A stretch of 64,000 nt of DNA from JAKAVN01 sp963796565. GTDB taxonomy: Bacteria > Desulfobacterota > Binatia > Binatales > Binataceae. The stretch lies in the NCBI GenBank assembly GCA_963796565.1, contig CAWCMA010000003.1:186001-250000 (forward strand), given 5' to 3'. Shown piece by piece: positions 18,830 to 27,684 of the stretch (positions within the stretch are counted from its first letter, which is position 1; every line of letters starts with the position of its first letter). Under the pieces are notes generated by a model, which was not told where the DNA came from, made no database searches, and worked only from the letters and a program-made list of their open reading frames with translations. The translations under genes and the position numbers were made by a program.

Positions 18830-19849
18830 ATGGAGATCGACACGACGATGCGACAGGGTATCACGATTCCGCTGCAAGACTTTCAGGACCGACACTTCGT
18901 CGACCTGGTGCGCGCGGCCGAGCGCTGCGGCTATGTGGACGGCTGGTCATTCGAATCGTATGCGACCGAAGCCTTTGCCCCGCTAGCAGCGGCGGCGATG
19001 CTCGCGCCCACCATGCGCCTGGGCACCGCGATCGTGCCGGTTTTCACCCGGCCGCCGGGTTTGATCGCGATGTCGGCGGCGACCGTGCAGCAGCTTTCCG
19101 GCGGCCGGCTCATCCTCGGGCTGGGAACCTCGACGCCCGTGATCGTCCAGCAGTGGATGGGCGTGCCGTTCGAGCATCCGCTGACCCGCGTGCGCGAAAC
19201 CGTCGCCGCAATTCGCAGCGCGTTCAACCGCGAGAAGGTCACGTTGAAGGGCAAGACCGTGCAGGTCAACGGCTTTCGCATGAACATCGCGCTGGACAAG
19301 CCGCCGCCGATCTATCTCGGTGCGCAGGGCGAGAAGATGCTTCGTCTGGTGGGCGAGATTGGCGACGGCTTGATCACCAATTTCATAACGCCGGCGACTC
19401 TGCCTCCGATGATCGCGCACGTGCGCGAGGGCCAGCGCGCCGCCGGCAAAGATGCCAGCGCGCCGCTCGACGTGGTCTGCCGCATCTTCGTCGGGGTCGA
19501 TGACGACAGCGACGCACTGCGCGCCGACCTGCGCCGCCATCTGACCGCCTACATGACCGTGCCGCAGTACAACAATTTCTTCCGCGAGATCGGCTTCGAG
19601 CACGAGGCCACGACTGCCGCCGAGGCCTGGAACGCAGGCGATCGCAAGGCCGCTCTGGCTGCCGTGCCGGACCGGATGCTGGAGGAGATTTACGTTTTCG
19701 GCAGTCTGGACCATTGCCGCGCGCGGCTTGCCGAGTATGCCAAAGCGGGCGTGACGGCGACGGCGCTGCAGCCTGAATCGTTCGCTCCCGACCCCAAAGA
19801 GCGCCGCGCCCGGATCCTTCGGGCGATAGAGGGTCTCGCCACCGTCTAG
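18830..19849 (+). CDS. Luciferase-like (LLM class) F420-dependent oxidoreductase
   Basis: A 339-residue LLM-class oxidoreductase. Diagnostic segments are MRLGTAIVPVFTRPPGLIAM, LSGGRLILGLGTSTPVIVQQWMG and PPPIYLGAQGEKMLRLVGEIGDG. A start at residue 7 (MRQGITIPLQ) is also possible. It is more divergent from the 4.3 kb gene than expected of a recent duplicate, so it probably acts on another substrate. It has its own promoter region: the 237 bases upstream separate it from the divergent MFS gene. Confidence 0.87.
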   Translation: MEIDTTMRQGITIPLQDFQDRHFVDLVRAAERCGYVDGWSFESYATEAFAPLAAAAMLAPTMRLGTAIVPVFTRPPGLIAMSAATVQQLSGGRLILGLGTSTPVIVQQWMGVPFEHPLTRVRETVAAIRSAFNREKVTLKGKTVQVNGFRMNIALDKPPPIYLGAQGEKMLRLVGEIGDGLITNFITPATLPPMIAHVREGQRAAGKDASAPLDVVCRIFVGVDDDSDALRADLRRHLTAYMTVPQYNNFFREIGFEHEATTAAEAWNAGDRKAALAAVPDRMLEEIYVFGSLDHCRARLAEYAKAGVTATALQPESFAPDPKERRARILRAIEGLATV

Positions 19850-19946
19850 CGCGGAGTCGGCTGCCCCTCAATCTTTGCACACTGTCCGGGACGCGCTAAG
19901 AGAGAAGCGCGAGGCGCCGAGAAAACTTTCACGCTGGAGATTCACG

Positions 19947-20510
19947 ATGGCGGTACGAACAAAATCGACCAAGGCGCCGGCCGGGCGTTTCGTCGCCGAC
20001 GTCAAGAAGATGCGCGAACGAGCGCGCCGGCACATGCAGTCCGGCGCGGTCACCGAGAGCTATCGCGCTGACCGCGCGCAGGTTATCAAGGTGCTCAACG
20101 ACGTGCTCGCAACCGAAATCGTTTGCGTCCTGCGCTACAAGTCGCATTTCTACTTTTCCAAAGGGCTCGACGCGGAGCCGGCGCGGGCCGAGTTCCTTCA
20201 ACACGCGGGCGAGGAACAGCAGCATGCGGATTGGGTGGCGGAACGGATCACGCAGCTCGGCGGCGAACCCAATTTTGATCCCAGGGGGCTCCCCGAACGC
20301 AGCCATTCCGAGTACGGACGGCATACCAACCTGATCACGATGATCCAGGAAGACCTGGTTGCCGAGCGCGTTGCGATCGAATCCTACTCCGAGATCGTGC
20401 GATGGCTCGGCAATGACGACACCACCACGCGCCGCATAGTGGAGGACATCCTCAAGATGGAAGAGCAGCACGCCGACGACATGGCCAATCTGCTCGCCAA
20501 GGTCGGTTAG
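19947..20510 (+). CDS. Ferritin-like / bacterioferritin-family protein
   Basis: A 187-residue four-helix diiron protein. The expected ligands are visible as an early Glu in LNDVLATEIVCVLRYKSH, ExxH in HAGEEQQHADWVAERI, a Glu in QEDLVAERVAIESYSEIV, and a second ExxH in ILKMEEQHADDMANLL. These match the bacterioferritin/Dps-like ferroxidase pattern. The start at 19947 is taken because GGAGATT precedes it; the frame is open 24 codons further up without a ribosome site. The basic N-terminus (MAVRTKSTKAPAGRF) is an extension relative to bacterioferritin. Role: iron storage or oxidative-stress protection. Confidence 0.82.
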   Translation: MAVRTKSTKAPAGRFVADVKKMRERARRHMQSGAVTESYRADRAQVIKVLNDVLATEIVCVLRYKSHFYFSKGLDAEPARAEFLQHAGEEQQHADWVAERITQLGGEPNFDPRGLPERSHSEYGRHTNLITMIQEDLVAERVAIESYSEIVRWLGNDDTTTRRIVEDILKMEEQHADDMANLLAKVG

Positions 20511-20533
20511 CGCGCGGGAGGCGTGAGTCAGCG

Positions 20534-21655
20534 ATGAGCAAGGTTCACACGGCCGCGGCCGGGGCGTCGGCCGCCACTTTTGATCGACAGCTACGCGATC
20601 CGCTCGGACTGGGGCTCTTTATGCCCAATTGCAGCAACGCATACTCGATCAGCACCTACAAACCGGTGCCCGACGACTGGACCTACGAGTCGAACGCGCA
20701 GATCGCGCGTGCCGCAGAGGCCGCCGGCTTCGATTTTCTTTTTCCGGTCGCCAAGTGGAAAGGCTACGGCGGCAAGACCGACTTCCTTGGCACCTCGCTC
20801 GAAACCATGACCTGGGCCGGTGCGCTGCTCGCGATAACCGAGCGCATCCAGGTCTTCTCCACCGTGCACGTGCCGATCTTCCATCCGCTGGTTGCGGCCA
20901 AGATGGGCGCGACGCTTGACCATATCGGGAAGGGGCGATGGGGCCTCAACGTGGTCAGTGGATGGAGCGAGCGGGAGTTCGGGATGATGGGAATCGAGGT
21001 CTTGCCGCATACCGAACGCTACGAACGCACGGCGGACTACATCGAGATCGTCAAAGGGCTTTGGACCTGCGAGCCCGGCACCTACAACCACGAATCGAAG
21101 TGGTATCGGATCCGCGGCGGATGGGTGATGCCGCAGCCGACCCGCAAGCCGCATCCGCCAATCGCCAACGCCGGCGTGTCGGAGGAGGCGCGCGAGCTGG
21201 TCGCGCGGCTTTGCGATTGGGCTTTTATCGCTCCGCCATCGCTGGAAGCGAGTGCCGGTCTGACCGCTGATTTTCAAACCCGCGCGGCGCGCCACGGCCG
21301 CAGCGTCAAGTGCTGTTGTTTCCCGCTCGTGGTGTGGCGCGAGACTGAGCGCGAGGCCAACGAGGAGCGCCGCCGCATTCTGGAACAGATGGATCGCGAG
21401 GCGGCCGAGAACTGGGCGCGCGGCCTGCTCCCGCAAAGCGGTTCGTTCGACAATTTCACGCTCGAAATGTTCGCGCTTGGCGGCGGCGGATTGCCGATCT
21501 TCGGCACCCGCGAGCAGGTCGTCGAAAGTCTCGACCGCCTGTACCGCTCGGGCATGGACGGCCTGCTGATGGTGTTTCTCTCGTACTACGAAGACACGCT
21601 GCGCTTCGAACGCGAGATTATGCCGCTGCTGCGCCAGCTCGGCACGATCCGCTAA
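20534..21655 (+). CDS. FMN-dependent luciferase-like monooxygenase (RutA/SfnG/SsuD-like)
   Basis: A 373-residue flavin monooxygenase. Its motifs (FMPNCSNAYSIS, FPVAKWKGYGGKTDF, STVHVPIFHPLVAAKMGATL, GRWGLNVVSGWSEREFGMMG) match the FMNH2-dependent group that includes pyrimidine oxygenase RutA, dimethylsulfone monooxygenase SfnG and alkanesulfonate monooxygenases, rather than the F420 enzymes. It follows the ferritin-like gene by 23 bases. No flavin reductase or sulfonate transporter lies nearby to narrow the substrate. Its last 38 bases overlap the convergent secreted-protein gene. Confidence 0.85.
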   Translation: MSKVHTAAAGASAATFDRQLRDPLGLGLFMPNCSNAYSISTYKPVPDDWTYESNAQIARAAEAAGFDFLFPVAKWKGYGGKTDFLGTSLETMTWAGALLAITERIQVFSTVHVPIFHPLVAAKMGATLDHIGKGRWGLNVVSGWSEREFGMMGIEVLPHTERYERTADYIEIVKGLWTCEPGTYNHESKWYRIRGGWVMPQPTRKPHPPIANAGVSEEARELVARLCDWAFIAPPSLEASAGLTADFQTRAARHGRSVKCCCFPLVVWRETEREANEERRRILEQMDREAAENWARGLLPQSGSFDNFTLEMFALGGGGLPIFGTREQVVESLDRLYRSGMDGLLMVFLSYYEDTLRFEREIMPLLRQLGTIR

Positions 21656-23033
21656 GCGCGGCCGGCTGGTGTCGCACCGGGCGGACGCTCACGACCGGCT
21701 TCATCGCCAGTTGAAGCACGACGGCGTCCGGCTCCTCGCTGTCAGGAAGAACCATCAGTACCGAGTCGATCCGATGAGTTCCGGCCGCGAGATTTTCCCA
21801 TCCGGTCATTGAATATCCGATCTGAAGCGCGGCGCCCATGCAGTCCGAGTCCGCGTGGTCCGAAGACGTCCGCCCGGATGTATCCGGAGCCGCGGTTCCA
21901 TCGCAGTAATAAAGCCGGCGTCGAAGAGTCGCCAGGTCGGGGGATGGCGTGAAGGTCTGCATCACGATCTTGCCGCCGCCCTTGAGCGCGAGCCATTTCA
22001 CCTCCGGCTGATCGCGCTGGATTTCCGCCGCCACCACGGCGCTTGCTGCCCCTGGCTCGAATGGTTGCCGCTCCATCCTCGACCACGACAGCGCAAAGCC
22101 GTTCAGTCCGGTGAAATCGAGCCACGTGCGCACGCGCACGTCGCCGAAAAACAGGCGCGGGACCCATAGCACTCGCGCGACGAACGAATCCTCCGCGTAG
22201 TCGCGGTAGAAAATCTCTTCGCTCAACACACTCGGCGATTTGATACCGAAGATCAGCTTCACCGAATGGCTCACGCGCCGGATGAGGCGGATCGGACCGC
22301 CGTGCCACGCCAGCACATGGTTGGCCACGCCGTTGGCGTTGAGCCGCATCTTGAACAGCATCAGCACCTGCGCCGTCACCTGCACTTGCGAACCCTCGAT
22401 GAGGCTCGACGAGAGGTTGCCGCGGCTGTCGCTGAGCGCGAGTCCGATCGGAAAATCGCCGCGAAAGGTCATCCGATAACTGCCGCCCGTGACACGGCTG
22501 CGGACCGGGTCGTAGCTGACGTAGGAGACGGTACTGAGACGCGGCGACGGCACGGCCGCGATATAGGCGTAGCGGCGGACGTCGCTTGAGCCGTCGAGCG
22601 TTTCGATCTCGAGCGTGTCCGAGGGGAGTTCGCGCCCCGCCGGCGATGCGCGATCGCCAAAGTCGGAGAGCATCATCGCAATTTCGTCGTCCCGGTCGAA
22701 AATCCCGGGACTGTCGTCGGCCAACGGCTCGGGTCCATCGGGCAGCGCGTAGCGGCCGTCGGGCAGGGCCTCATCAACCTGGAAAGGAATCGGCGCCAGA
22801 TGTCCATCATGCAGCGCGAGCACCTCGAGATGGCTCTCAGCGCTGCCTAGAAGCTGCGGCATCGCGGCGCCCTTGAGCACGATCGTCCGCCAAACGGACG
22901 AGACGGGACCGGCGAGTGCGCGAGAGGCCGCGCAAGCCACACAAACCATCGCGAAGGCTAGCGTCGCGAGAACTGCGCGCAGGAAGACGCGCGCATCGCG
23001 AGAGCCGCGTGGTACCGTGATGCGGCGCGTCAT
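21618..23033 (-). CDS. Secreted beta-rich protein of unknown function
   Basis: A protein of 471 residues from the ATG at 23033. It begins with a Sec signal peptide (basic start, then VFLRAVLATLAFAMVCVACA, cleavage near SRALAG). The mature part looks like beta-sandwich material: LEVLALHDGHLAPIPFQVDE, FDRDDEIAMMLSDFGDR and KGGGKIVMQTFTP. An upstream ATG at 23117 adds 28 residues and would overlap the divergent ThDP gene; I prefer the shorter form. No enzymatic motif is visible and I do not recognise a named family. It overlaps the 3' end of the flavin monooxygenase gene. Confidence 0.75.
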   Translation of the reverse strand: MTRRITVPRGSRDARVFLRAVLATLAFAMVCVACAASRALAGPVSSVWRTIVLKGAAMPQLLGSAESHLEVLALHDGHLAPIPFQVDEALPDGRYALPDGPEPLADDSPGIFDRDDEIAMMLSDFGDRASPAGRELPSDTLEIETLDGSSDVRRYAYIAAVPSPRLSTVSYVSYDPVRSRVTGGSYRMTFRGDFPIGLALSDSRGNLSSSLIEGSQVQVTAQVLMLFKMRLNANGVANHVLAWHGGPIRLIRRVSHSVKLIFGIKSPSVLSEEIFYRDYAEDSFVARVLWVPRLFFGDVRVRTWLDFTGLNGFALSWSRMERQPFEPGAASAVVAAEIQRDQPEVKWLALKGGGKIVMQTFTPSPDLATLRRRLYYCDGTAAPDTSGRTSSDHADSDCMGAALQIGYSMTGWENLAAGTHRIDSVLMVLPDSEEPDAVVLQLAMKPVVSVRPVRHQPAALSGSCRAGAAAA

Positions 23034-23150
23034 ACCGCAGTCTTCCATCGAACGCCACGCGCCGCCAATAGGTCGCAAGCGCGGGCGTGCCAGGGTATGC
23101 TTTGCGGCGCGGAACACGCTATCGAATATTTAGAGGCGCAAGCGATCACG

Positions 23151-24875
23151 ATGAGCACACGCAAGACGGTCGCGGTCGAGAACACCGCTCAGGCCTTTCT
23201 CGAAATGCTCGAAGCGCTGGGCGTGCGATATCTGATCGGCAACGCGGGCACGGACTTCGCCTCGATCATCGACGCGTTTTCCAGGCGGGCCGTCGATGGC
23301 AAGTCCGCGCCGCGCGCGATGATGGTCGCGCACGAGTGCTGCGCCGTCAGCATGGCGCACGGCTACTACCTGGTCACCGGCGAGCCGGCGGTGGTGATGG
23401 TCCATACCACGCCCGGCACGGCCAACGCGCTCGGTGCGCTAATGAACGCGTTTCGTTCCAACGTGCCGCTGGTGCTGTGCGCGGGCCGCACGCCGCTTAC
23501 CGAAGCGGGGATGCCAGGCAGCCGCGACACCCTGATCCATTGGGGTCAGGAGTCGTTCGACCAAGGCTCGATCGTGCGCGAATTCGTCAAATGGGATTAC
23601 GAGCTGCGCAACTTCGCGCAGCTCGAGTCCGTGATGCGCCGTGCGTTCGCGGTCGCGATGGCGGAGCCGCGCGGCCCGGTCTATCTGAGCCTGCCGCGCG
23701 AGGTGCTGGCCGAGGCGCACAGCGAATTCAGCTACTCTCCCAATGAGCTCGACCCACCGGTGATGCCGTCGGCGCCGTCGCCACAGACGTTGGCCGCGAT
23801 GGCGCGGATGATCGGCGCCGCCGAGCGGCCGATCGTCATCACGCGCATGCTGGGGCGCAATCCCGCGGCGGTCGCGAGTCTGGTCGCGCTGGCCGAGACG
23901 TTTGCGTTGCCGGTGGTCGAGCATCCCAACCCCGCATACGTCAACTTTCCCAACAACCATCCGCTTCATCTCGGTTACGATCCCGCCCCCTACCTGGACG
24001 ACGCCGATCTCATCATCGTGATCGATACCGACGTTCCGTGGATCCCGCATCTACGCAATCCCCGCGCCGGGGCGAAGGTCATTCATCTCGGCGTCAATCC
24101 GATTTACGACCGCTACCCAATTTGGGGATTTCCATCCGATCTGGCGGTGCAGGCCGATTCCGCCGTGGCGCTGCCGATGCTGACCGAGGCGCTGGCCCCG
24201 ATGCGCGCCGCGCGTCAGGGTGTGATAGAGCGGCGTGCGGCGCGAATCGCCGAGCAGCATGGCCGCCTGCTCGCGGCGGCGCAAGCGGAGACCGAGGCGG
24301 CCGCGAAGCATCAGCATGTCACGCTCGAATGGCTCGCACACGGTCTGGACCGCGTGCGCGACGAGCAGATGATCTTCATCAACGAGTACGATTTGAGCCT
24401 GCGCCATATCACGCTCGACCTCCCCGGCACACAGTTCGGCCACTCCACCGCGGGTTATCTCGGATGGGGCGTCGGAGCGGCACTTGGCGTCAAACTGGGC
24501 GCGCCAGACAAGACGGTGATCGCGGTTGTCGGCGACGGCAGTTACATCTTCAGTGTGCCGAGCGCCTGCCATCTGGCCTCAGCGGCGCTGGGCTTGCCGA
24601 CATTGACGATTATCGCGAACAACGGCGGATGGGGTGCGGTGCATCGCGCCGTTCAAGGCGTGCATCCCGAAGGATGGTCGATGCGCACCGGGGAAATGCC
24701 GTTCGTGCGTTTCGGCATGCAGCCGGCGTACGAGATGTTTGCGCAGGCCTATGGCGGTCACGGCGAGGCGGTGAGCGATCCGAAGGAACTGCCCGCCGCA
24801 CTGGAACGCGCGCTTCGCGTGGTGCGTGAGGAGCGCCGCCAGGCTGTACTCAACATCCTCTGCCGCCCGCTGTGA
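23151..24875 (+). CDS. Thiamine-diphosphate enzyme (acetolactate synthase / 2-oxo acid decarboxylase like)
   Basis: A 574-residue ThDP-dependent enzyme with the usual PYR, central and PP domains. The catalytic Glu region is MMVAHECCAVSMAHGYYLVTG and the ThDP motif is VVGDGSYIFSVPSACHL ... IIANNGGWG (GDG-x24-NN). It is closest in style to the acetolactate-synthase/benzoylformate-decarboxylase group annotated as thiamine pyrophosphate-requiring proteins. It lies 38 bases before pcaH on the same strand, so a role in feeding an aromatic 2-oxo acid into the protocatechuate branch is possible. The start at 23151 (MSTRKTVAVENT) avoids an 18-residue atypical extension. Confidence 0.85.
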   Translation: MSTRKTVAVENTAQAFLEMLEALGVRYLIGNAGTDFASIIDAFSRRAVDGKSAPRAMMVAHECCAVSMAHGYYLVTGEPAVVMVHTTPGTANALGALMNAFRSNVPLVLCAGRTPLTEAGMPGSRDTLIHWGQESFDQGSIVREFVKWDYELRNFAQLESVMRRAFAVAMAEPRGPVYLSLPREVLAEAHSEFSYSPNELDPPVMPSAPSPQTLAAMARMIGAAERPIVITRMLGRNPAAVASLVALAETFALPVVEHPNPAYVNFPNNHPLHLGYDPAPYLDDADLIIVIDTDVPWIPHLRNPRAGAKVIHLGVNPIYDRYPIWGFPSDLAVQADSAVALPMLTEALAPMRAARQGVIERRAARIAEQHGRLLAAAQAETEAAAKHQHVTLEWLAHGLDRVRDEQMIFINEYDLSLRHITLDLPGTQFGHSTAGYLGWGVGAALGVKLGAPDKTVIAVVGDGSYIFSVPSACHLASAALGLPTLTIIANNGGWGAVHRAVQGVHPEGWSMRTGEMPFVRFGMQPAYEMFAQAYGGHGEAVSDPKELPAALERALRVVREERRQAVLNILCRPL

Positions 24876-24913
24876 TTTGACGCCGCGATGGAGACGATAC
24901 GGGAGAAGCCGAG

Positions 24914-25639
24914 ATGAGAACGCTCCTGGGCTACCGGCGCCTGGCGCACGGAATCGATCCGCCTTATGACCACGGCGCTTATGCGAGCACGCACAAACGG
25001 GCGCCCAAGCGCCCGCCGATTCGGGTCGCACATACGCTCTCTGAGATCACGGGGCCGGGGCTCGGCGCGGAACTGGTGGGTGCGGGCGACGCCGATCTCA
25101 CGCACTTTGCCGGCGGCGAGGCGTTGGGCGAGCGCATCGTCGTGACGGGCCGCGTGCTCGACGAAGACGGCCGTCCGGTTTCCAACGCGCTGGTCGAGAT
25201 CTGGCAGGCGAACTCGGCCGGCCGCTACGCGCACGACGTCGATCAGCACGACGCGCCGCTCGACCCGCATTTTTCCGGAGTCGGCCGTGTGGCGACCGGC
25301 GCCGACGGCGTCTACCGCTTCGCGACCATCAAGCCGGCCGCCTATCCGTGGAAAAATCATTACAATGCGTGGCGTCCGCAGCATATTCATTTCAGCCTCT
25401 TCGGCCCCGGCTTCGCGACCCGGCTCATCACTCAGATGTATTTCCCCGGCGACCCGCTGCTCGAGCTCGATCCGATCTATCAGAGCGTGCCCGACCCGGC
25501 GGCGCGCGAGCGGCTGGTCTGCGTGTTCGATATCGAGGCGACCATACCCGAGCGCGCGCTGGGCTATCGCTTCGACATCGTGCTGCGTGGCCGTAGTGCG
25601 ACTCCGCAAGAACGCGAGGCTGACGGAGGCGTGAGATGA
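24914..25639 (+). CDS. pcaH: Protocatechuate 3,4-dioxygenase beta subunit
   Basis: A 241-residue intradiol dioxygenase subunit. The iron ligands expected in the beta chain are present: Tyr in SAGRYAHDVDQHDAPLDPHF, Tyr in YPWKNHYNAWRPQHIHFS and the two His of QHIHFS. The N-terminus has the YRRLAHGIDPPYDHGAYASTHKR segment of PcaH. It cleaves protocatechuate to 3-carboxy-cis,cis-muconate with PcaG. A GGGAGAAG site precedes the ATG, and its stop overlaps the pcaG start. Confidence 0.93.
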   Translation: MRTLLGYRRLAHGIDPPYDHGAYASTHKRAPKRPPIRVAHTLSEITGPGLGAELVGAGDADLTHFAGGEALGERIVVTGRVLDEDGRPVSNALVEIWQANSAGRYAHDVDQHDAPLDPHFSGVGRVATGADGVYRFATIKPAAYPWKNHYNAWRPQHIHFSLFGPGFATRLITQMYFPGDPLLELDPIYQSVPDPAARERLVCVFDIEATIPERALGYRFDIVLRGRSATPQEREADGGVR

Positions 25640-26226
25640 GCCGCCGCGTGACGCCGTCACAAACCATCGGTCCGTTTTTTCACCGTGCGCTGCTGCACCA
25701 AGGATGGAACGACCTCGCGGCGCGCGGCGCGGCTGGCGAGCGCGTCGCGATAGAAGGGCGCGTGCTCGACGGCGATGGCGCACCGGTCAGCGACGCGATG
25801 GTCGAAATATGGCAGGCCAACGCCGCCGGACGCTACGACCATCCTGAGGATCTACAGCAAGAAGATCGCCAGACGAGACCGCTCGATCCAAACTTCCACG
25901 GTTTCGGCCGTACGGCCACGGACCCGGATGGTCGCTTCCGTCTGCGCACGATCAAACCGGGCCGGGTGCCGGGTATCGGCGGCGCACCACAGGCGCCGCA
26001 TATTAATGTGTCCATCTTCGCGCGTGGGCTCCTGAAGCGGCTGGTCACGCGGATCTATTTTCCCGGCGAACCGCTTAACGAGGCGGATCTGCTGCTGAGC
26101 GCGCTGCCCGCCGACCGCCGGGTCACGCTGATCGCGCGGGTCGCGGACGGCGGTGCGGCCGAGCGCGTCCTGCACTTCGACATCGTGTTGCAGGGCGACA
26201 ACGAGACCGTGTTTCTGGACGTGTGA
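25636..26226 (+). CDS. pcaG: Protocatechuate 3,4-dioxygenase alpha subunit
   Basis: A 196-residue alpha chain. It shares the dioxygenase fold with pcaH (TPSQTIGPFFHRALLHQG; VEIWQANAAGRYDHPED; AAGR-type loop; PHINVSIFARGLLKRLVTRIYF) but lacks the His-x-His iron pair (HINVS in place of HIHFS), as expected for the non-catalytic subunit. It starts within the pcaH stop codon (ATGA), consistent with equal expression of the two chains. The next gene, 33 bases on, acts on the product. Confidence 0.93.
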   Translation: MSRRVTPSQTIGPFFHRALLHQGWNDLAARGAAGERVAIEGRVLDGDGAPVSDAMVEIWQANAAGRYDHPEDLQQEDRQTRPLDPNFHGFGRTATDPDGRFRLRTIKPGRVPGIGGAPQAPHINVSIFARGLLKRLVTRIYFPGEPLNEADLLLSALPADRRVTLIARVADGGAAERVLHFDIVLQGDNETVFLDV

Positions 26227-26259
26227 GGCGATGCGCTTGCAGTTTCGCGGGCAGAAGCG

Positions 26260-27615
26260 ATGAGCGTTCATCCGGCGGACTCGGAAATTTTCGGGGCGCT
26301 ATGGGGAACGGCCGAGATGCGCGCGCTTTTCTCCAACGCGACGCATCTTCAGTTGATGCTCGACGTCGAGGCCGCGCTGGCGCGGGCCGAGGCTCGGCTC
26401 GGCTTAATCCCGCCTCCGGTCGCCGAAGCGATCACGAAGGCGGCGCGGGTCGAGAACCTGCGGATGGAGCGTATCGCCGAGGGCACGCGTGAGGCCGGCG
26501 TGCCGATCCCCGCGCTGGTGAGCGAGCTTGGCCGCGCGGCGGGCGAAGAGGCCGCGCGCTACATCCATCTTGGCGCTACCACTCAGGACATTCTCGACAC
26601 CGCGCTGGTGCTCCAGATGCGCCGGGCGCTTGCGTGCCTGCGGCGCGACCTGGTGACGCTCGCTCACGGGCTGGCGAAGCACGCGACCGAATATCGCGAC
26701 ACGCCGATGGCCGGGCGAACGCATCTGCAGCAGGCGGTGCCGATAACCTTCGGGCTGAAGTGTGCGGTATGGGCGTCCCCGCTCGCGGCTCACGTCGAAC
26801 GGCTCGACCAAGCGGTGCGCCGCGTCCTGGTCGTCCAATTCGGCGGCGCCGCGGGAACGCTCGCTTCGCTCGGCGCGAACGGAGTGGCGGTGGCCGAAGC
26901 GCTCGCGCACGAGCTTGGACTGGGCGTGCCGGACTTGCCCTGGCATGTTGCGCGCGACACCGTTGCGGAAATCGTTGCGCTGCTGGGGCTGATATGCGGC
27001 AGTCTTTCCAAGTTCGCGCTCGACGTCACGCTCCTGATGCAAACCGAGGTGGCTGAGGTTTTCGAGCCGCGTGCGCCCGGCCGCCGCGGTTCGAGCACGA
27101 TGCCGCAAAAGCGCAATCCGGTCGCCGCCGAATACATCATCGCCGCCACGCGCGGCGTACACGCATTGGTGCCTTTGATGCTGACCGCGATGGCGCAGGA
27201 CCATGAGCGCGCAACCGGTCCATGGCAAAGCGAAACGTTGGTACTGCCGCAATGCTTTGTACTTTGCGCGGGTGCGCTGGCGCACGCGCGAGTCATCGCG
27301 GAGGGCATGACGATCGATGCGGCGCGAATGCGCCGCAACCTGGACCTGGGAGGCGGGCTGATCATGGCCGAGGCGGTGGCGACGGGGCTCGGGCCGGTGA
27401 TGGGCCGTGCGGCGGCGCATCACACGCTCCAGCGGGTTTCGGATCGCGCGATCGCCGAGGGCAAAACACTCGGCCAGGCGCTGCGCGACGACGCCGAGGT
27501 GCGCCAGCATCTCGACGACGAACAGATCGATCGCCTGACCGATCCGGCGGCGTACCTGGGATCGGCGGGCGCTTTCGTCGACCGCGTGGTCGCGCGAATC
27601 GCGCTTCTGAGCTGA
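26260..27615 (+). CDS. pcaB: 3-Carboxy-cis,cis-muconate cycloisomerase
   Basis: A 451-residue member of the fumarase/aspartase superfamily. It carries the signature RRGSSTMPQKRNPVAAE, the THLQQAVPITFGLKCAVWA block after GRTHLQQ, and HLGATTQDILDTALVLQMR, as in PcaB. It converts 3-carboxymuconate, the product of PcaHG, to 4-carboxymuconolactone. The pathway stops here in the window: no pcaC, pcaD or pcaIJ is present, so those steps are encoded elsewhere. Adenylosuccinate lyase is the main alternative but is ruled out by context. Confidence 0.92.
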   Translation: MSVHPADSEIFGALWGTAEMRALFSNATHLQLMLDVEAALARAEARLGLIPPPVAEAITKAARVENLRMERIAEGTREAGVPIPALVSELGRAAGEEAARYIHLGATTQDILDTALVLQMRRALACLRRDLVTLAHGLAKHATEYRDTPMAGRTHLQQAVPITFGLKCAVWASPLAAHVERLDQAVRRVLVVQFGGAAGTLASLGANGVAVAEALAHELGLGVPDLPWHVARDTVAEIVALLGLICGSLSKFALDVTLLMQTEVAEVFEPRAPGRRGSSTMPQKRNPVAAEYIIAATRGVHALVPLMLTAMAQDHERATGPWQSETLVLPQCFVLCAGALAHARVIAEGMTIDAARMRRNLDLGGGLIMAEAVATGLGPVMGRAAAHHTLQRVSDRAIAEGKTLGQALRDDAEVRQHLDDEQIDRLTDPAAYLGSAGAFVDRVVARIALLS

Positions 27616-27624
27616 CGAGTTTGT

Positions 27625-27660
27625 GAAGGGTGCTGCCGCAGTCCTGCGGCAGCGCCCTTC
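27625..27660. terminator. Strong inverted repeat between convergent pcaB and amidase genes
   Basis: GAAGGG-T-GCTGCCGCAG (27625-27641) pairs with CTGCGGCAGC-G-CCCTTC (27644-27660), giving a 17-bp stem with a single T-G wobble and a two-base centre. There is no T-tract on either side, so it is not a classic intrinsic terminator. Its place, nine bases after the pcaB stop and 25 bases before the end of the convergent amidase, suggests a bidirectional terminator or mRNA 3'-end stabiliser. Confidence 0.65.
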
Positions 27661-27684
27661 GAAACACTCGCCCTTAGTCTGGCA

